From the NCBI GenBank assembly GCA_026826555.1, contig JAKSZT010054396.1:18225148-18289147 (forward strand): a stretch of 64,000 nt of DNA. Reading direction: 5' to 3'. Position numbers and translations under genes: made by a program. This document shows positions 61,269 through 64,000 of this stretch, piece after piece; the first letter of the stretch is position 1; every line of letters begins with the position of its first letter. The stretch is from Tolypeutes matacus. Lineage: Eukaryota; Chordata; Mammalia; Cingulata; Chlamyphoridae. The notes under the pieces are model-generated. The model was given only the letters and a program-made list of their open reading frames with translations. It ran no database searches and was not told where the DNA came from.

Positions 61269-63209
61269 GGAAGTTGTGAGTTTACAAAACAATAGTGCAT
61301 AACATACAGGATTCCCAAATATTGAGTCTCAATTTTAAGAACAGCAATAGATGGAGGAAGTAGGAGGGCAGTTAGTAAGTCACTGACTAGTTGTCTGTTC
61401 TTTATAAGATATCCAGTTGAAGTAAGGAAACCCCTCAATTTCCATAGCATTCCAAATTCATGGATAACTCCAAAAGTATATCAGCTGTCAGTATAAATGT
61501 TAACTGTTTTTTTGTTTTTTTAGATGACATTGTACAAACTCCAGTAAAATCATATAATTCTGCTTGTTGGGCCAAGGTAAAATGACCAGTTACCCTGTTC
61601 AGTTAGTTCTAATTGGGTTGTGACTGCATATCTAGTTTGAGATTTTCCATTAATTCCTCAGATACAGGCTCCGACAACAAAAAGAAAATGGTCAGATTTA
61701 TATAATGGTGTTTTTTATATGTCAGGCTGGGGAAACATTAACTGAGGGGTAATCAGCTCACAGTGAGAAGGATCTCTTTCATCAGGCAAAGGCAATAGTG
61801 TGGCAGGGTCAAAGGTATTTCATCTTTTTGGAATTAACTTAGAAGGTTAGAGTAAAAGGATTTCACAGGAAGTCAATCAGCTAGAGGATAGATGCTGAGT
61901 AAATTCAGAGTTTAAGCGGCTCTGGATATCCTTGGGCAGATTTAAACCTACATCATTGCCCAGAGTTATTTCTGCAGATGCTTCAACTCCTTTTGCAGCT
62001 GAGGGTACTACTTTTAAGCAGGCAGGGCATGATCAAGCCACAGCATCTCATTGTAAGCTAGAATAGGCAATGGGTTTTAGTTTTCCCCCATGTTCTTGTG
62101 TTAGTGTCCATTTCTTTCATGAACAAATCAAGTAAATGGCTTAGAATAATTTGTTTAAAGGCCCATTTGTGACAGTCAGCCTAAGGTAAAGGTTCAGGTA
62201 TATTAGCTTTAGTTAATTCATAAAGAGGTGATGCTAATACAGAAAAATTTGGAACCCAGAGTTGGCAATAAGCTGCCAGCCCAAGAATCCCCTTTATTGT
62301 CTTTTTTTTTTTTTTTTGTCATGGTCTTAGGGAATACTTGGATCAGTCTTATTCTTCTGGGTAATAGGTGAATTCCTTCAACATTTAAATCATGACCCAA
62401 GTAGTGGACTCTCTCTCAAATAAGCTGCAGTTTTTCCTTAAAGACTTTATGTCCTTTTGAGCTAGCTGTTGGAATAAATAGAATCATTTAAGGAGTTCTC
62501 TTTAGTAGAGGAGCAGAGCAATAAATTGTCCAAATATTGTAATAGAGTGGAGCCATTAGAAAATCGAAGGGTATGCAGGTCCTGGTGCAACACTTGGGAG
62601 AAATAAGGTGCCTCTGTAAAGACTTGAGGCATAATTGTCCAAGTGTATTGCTGATTATTCCACATGAAACAAAATGAATATTGGCCATCTGGATCTACTG
62701 GAATGCTGAAGAAAGCAGAATGTAGATCTACAACTTTAAGCCATTTAGAATCACAGGGAACCTGGGATAACAGGGTATTTGGGTTTGGAACTACAGGAAA
62801 TGAGGGATCTTAAATCTTGAACAAATTGTCATCTGCAACCATTAGGTTTCTTTATAGGTAAAATAGGAGTGTTACAAGGATTAGTGCAGGGAATAATTAG
62901 TCCTTGAGATAATGAATCTTTAACTATTGGGGTTAGACCAGCAATGGCCTCCAGTTTAAGTGCATATTGAGGAAATTTTGGTAAAAGTTTGGATGTGTCT
63001 ACCTGTATTTTTGTAGGTAGGTCCTAACTATAGCCCACAGAGATTCCAGTACAGCAGATGGGCCAGAAGTATCACAAGTAGTTTCCTCATCCTCAACATC
63101 TAATAAAGTGTGTGAAGAGCATAGAAGGTCTGTCTCAGTATCTTTGGGAAATTCTAAAGAGAGTTCTTCCCCTAGGGAGAAGCAAATTATGCCTCTCTCT
63201 CTCTCTCTC

Positions 63210-63405
63210 TTTTTTTTTTTAAGGAGGTATCAGGGATTGAACCCAGGACCTTGTACACGGGAAACAGGTGTTCAACTACTGAGCTACATCCACTGACAGC
63301 TGGTTTTTTCGTTCGTTTGTTTGTTTTTAGGAGGTACTGGGGATCGAACCTGGGACCTTGTACATGGGAAGCAGGCACTCAACCACTTGAGTTACATCTG
63401 TTCAT
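63210..63405 (-). repeat. DAS-SINE, dimeric type
   Basis: Minus strand: gaacagatgtaactcaagtg...ggttcgatccccagtacctc, linker aaaacaaacaaacgaacg...accagctg, then gtggatgtagctcagtagtt...gggttcaatccctgatacct and an A-rich tail with (AG)n near 63200. Confidence 0.85.
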
Positions 63406-63414
63406 CTGTTCCCC

Positions 63415-64000
63415 ATGCCTCTCATTTTTTTTCCCACCTCACTGTTATAATTTCTTCCATTGCTTGAACCACAATATGTCTACAACAGAATACCATTAAG
63501 TCCACTCTAGTCCATAGCTCTTCCCCCAATCCTGAGGACTCTGGGATGGTGATGTCCATTCCACCTCCAAGTAAGAGTGGGTTTATATCCCATGGATATG
63601 GTGGATGGGATTATCCTGCCTGCAGCTGCAGGCTCTCTCCATTCCTTGGGATAGCCATTGTCCATCATTGTCTCCTCACCAGGTGACTTGGGTGCGTCCA
63701 TTGAGCTGTAGAGGAGGAGTTGCAGCTCCACCAAGATTCAGACACAGCTGGCACATGGGCAGGCCAGAGGCTCCAGTCTATGGAAGTACACCTACAAACT
63801 CCAGCATCACATATAGGTTTGAATAGAAGGGACTGATGGACCATGTGCAGGGAGGACTTAAATTTGAGTCCGACTCTGTCACTCTCAGGAGCACAGATTC
63901 CAAAGTAGAGCCCACTGATAAGGCATCAATCTCTGGAGTTATTCCCTCTTATATAGGACCTGGGTGTCTCCAGAGCCCTCAGGAACCCCTCTGTGTAGGG
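63415..64000 (-). repeat. Copy of the 1.5-kb non-coding retroelement
   Basis: Matches 53686-54230 of the long copy in reverse complement (ccagcatcacatataggttt, gagctgtagaggaggagttg, ccatggatatggtggatggg). The terminal 400 bp seen in other copies is missing and an A-rich stretch (gggaaaaaaaatgagagg) follows. Continues past the window end. Confidence 0.85.

Larger units (their letters stand above)
57150..63190 (-). pseudogene. Endogenous retrovirus remnant: pol, env (class I)
   Basis: Order from high to low coordinates is RT, RNase H/integrase, env, then 3' LTR. RT is clearest at 62465-62680: QYTWTIMPQ...FTEAPYFSQVLHQDL followed by YLDN at 62525-62536, in place of the YVDD/YLDD active site, so one catalytic aspartate is lost. 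60885-61181 and 60178-60387 look like later pol/integrase. The Env transmembrane end is at about 57250-57480, with a hydrophobic anchor (LLHIVIIIVFLVHCC) just before the LTR. 59305-59577 may be surface protein. Many stops and frameshifts; not functional. Interrupted by SINEs at 57503, 57908 and 58684. gag and the 5' LTR are not in the window. Confidence 0.78.

Overview
The window is nuclear DNA from a placental mammal, almost certainly a xenarthran and most probably an armadillo. The main evidence is repeated copies of a SINE with a tRNA-Ala-like head (TGTGGCTCA... for the A box, GGTTCGNNTCC-like B box). It occurs as monomers, as head-to-tail dimers and as fusions to an unrelated tail of about 180 nt. 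This is the published subfamily structure of the DAS-SINEs of Dasypus novemcinctus. Older mammal-wide repeats (MIR, L2, L1M-type L1, MaLR LTRs, hAT DNA elements) fill most of the remainder. No intact multi-exon protein gene is recognisable. The window reads as intergenic or long-intronic sequence.

Layout. 1-7 kb: a decayed class I endogenous retrovirus (minus strand; gag, nucleocapsid zinc knuckle, protease, start of RT, a tRNA-Arg-like primer site and an LTR), then an antisense L1 split by a solitary LTR. 7-19 kb: mostly single-copy-looking sequence that holds a degenerate tandem array (unit about 400-455 bp, blocks near 9.9-11.4 and 13.7-15.4 kb), two dimeric SINEs and a MaLR LTR. 19.15-20.48 kb: a processed retrocopy of CFAP91 (MAATS1) mRNA with a 15-bp target-site duplication and a poly(A) tail. 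21.6-26 kb: antisense L1s with SINEs. 26-39 kb: mostly unassigned sequence with MIR/L2 pieces, a small CpG-rich block with a good splice donor (33.2 kb), and a possible retroviral env-like remnant (34.3-35.6 kb). 39.4-42 kb: antisense L1 with SINEs. 42-49.7 kb: hAT element, solitary LTR, a 38-bp retro-insertion, MaLR LTR and L2. 49.8-55 kb: nested young repeats, including a 1.5-kb non-coding retroelement inserted inside a SINE. 55-63.2 kb: a solitary LTR interrupted by a SINE, then a second class I ERV (pol, env, 3' LTR, minus strand). 63.2-64 kb: a dimeric SINE and another copy of the 1.5-kb retroelement.

The most interesting point is the CFAP91 retrocopy. After about 190 codons that match CFAP91 it passes directly into an antisense DAS-SINE and about 500 bp of non-CFAP91 sequence, ending in AATAAA and poly(A), all inside one pair of target-site duplications. 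The simplest reading is that the copied mRNA was an intronically polyadenylated isoform with a SINE-derived terminal exon. Other points worth checking are the tandem array, the 1.5-kb element with no reverse transcriptase, and the tRNA-like promoter boxes in the 'unidentified' domain of the chimeric SINE.

Repeat family names were assigned by recognising consensus landmarks by eye, not by a search. Boundaries without a stated target-site duplication are approximate.
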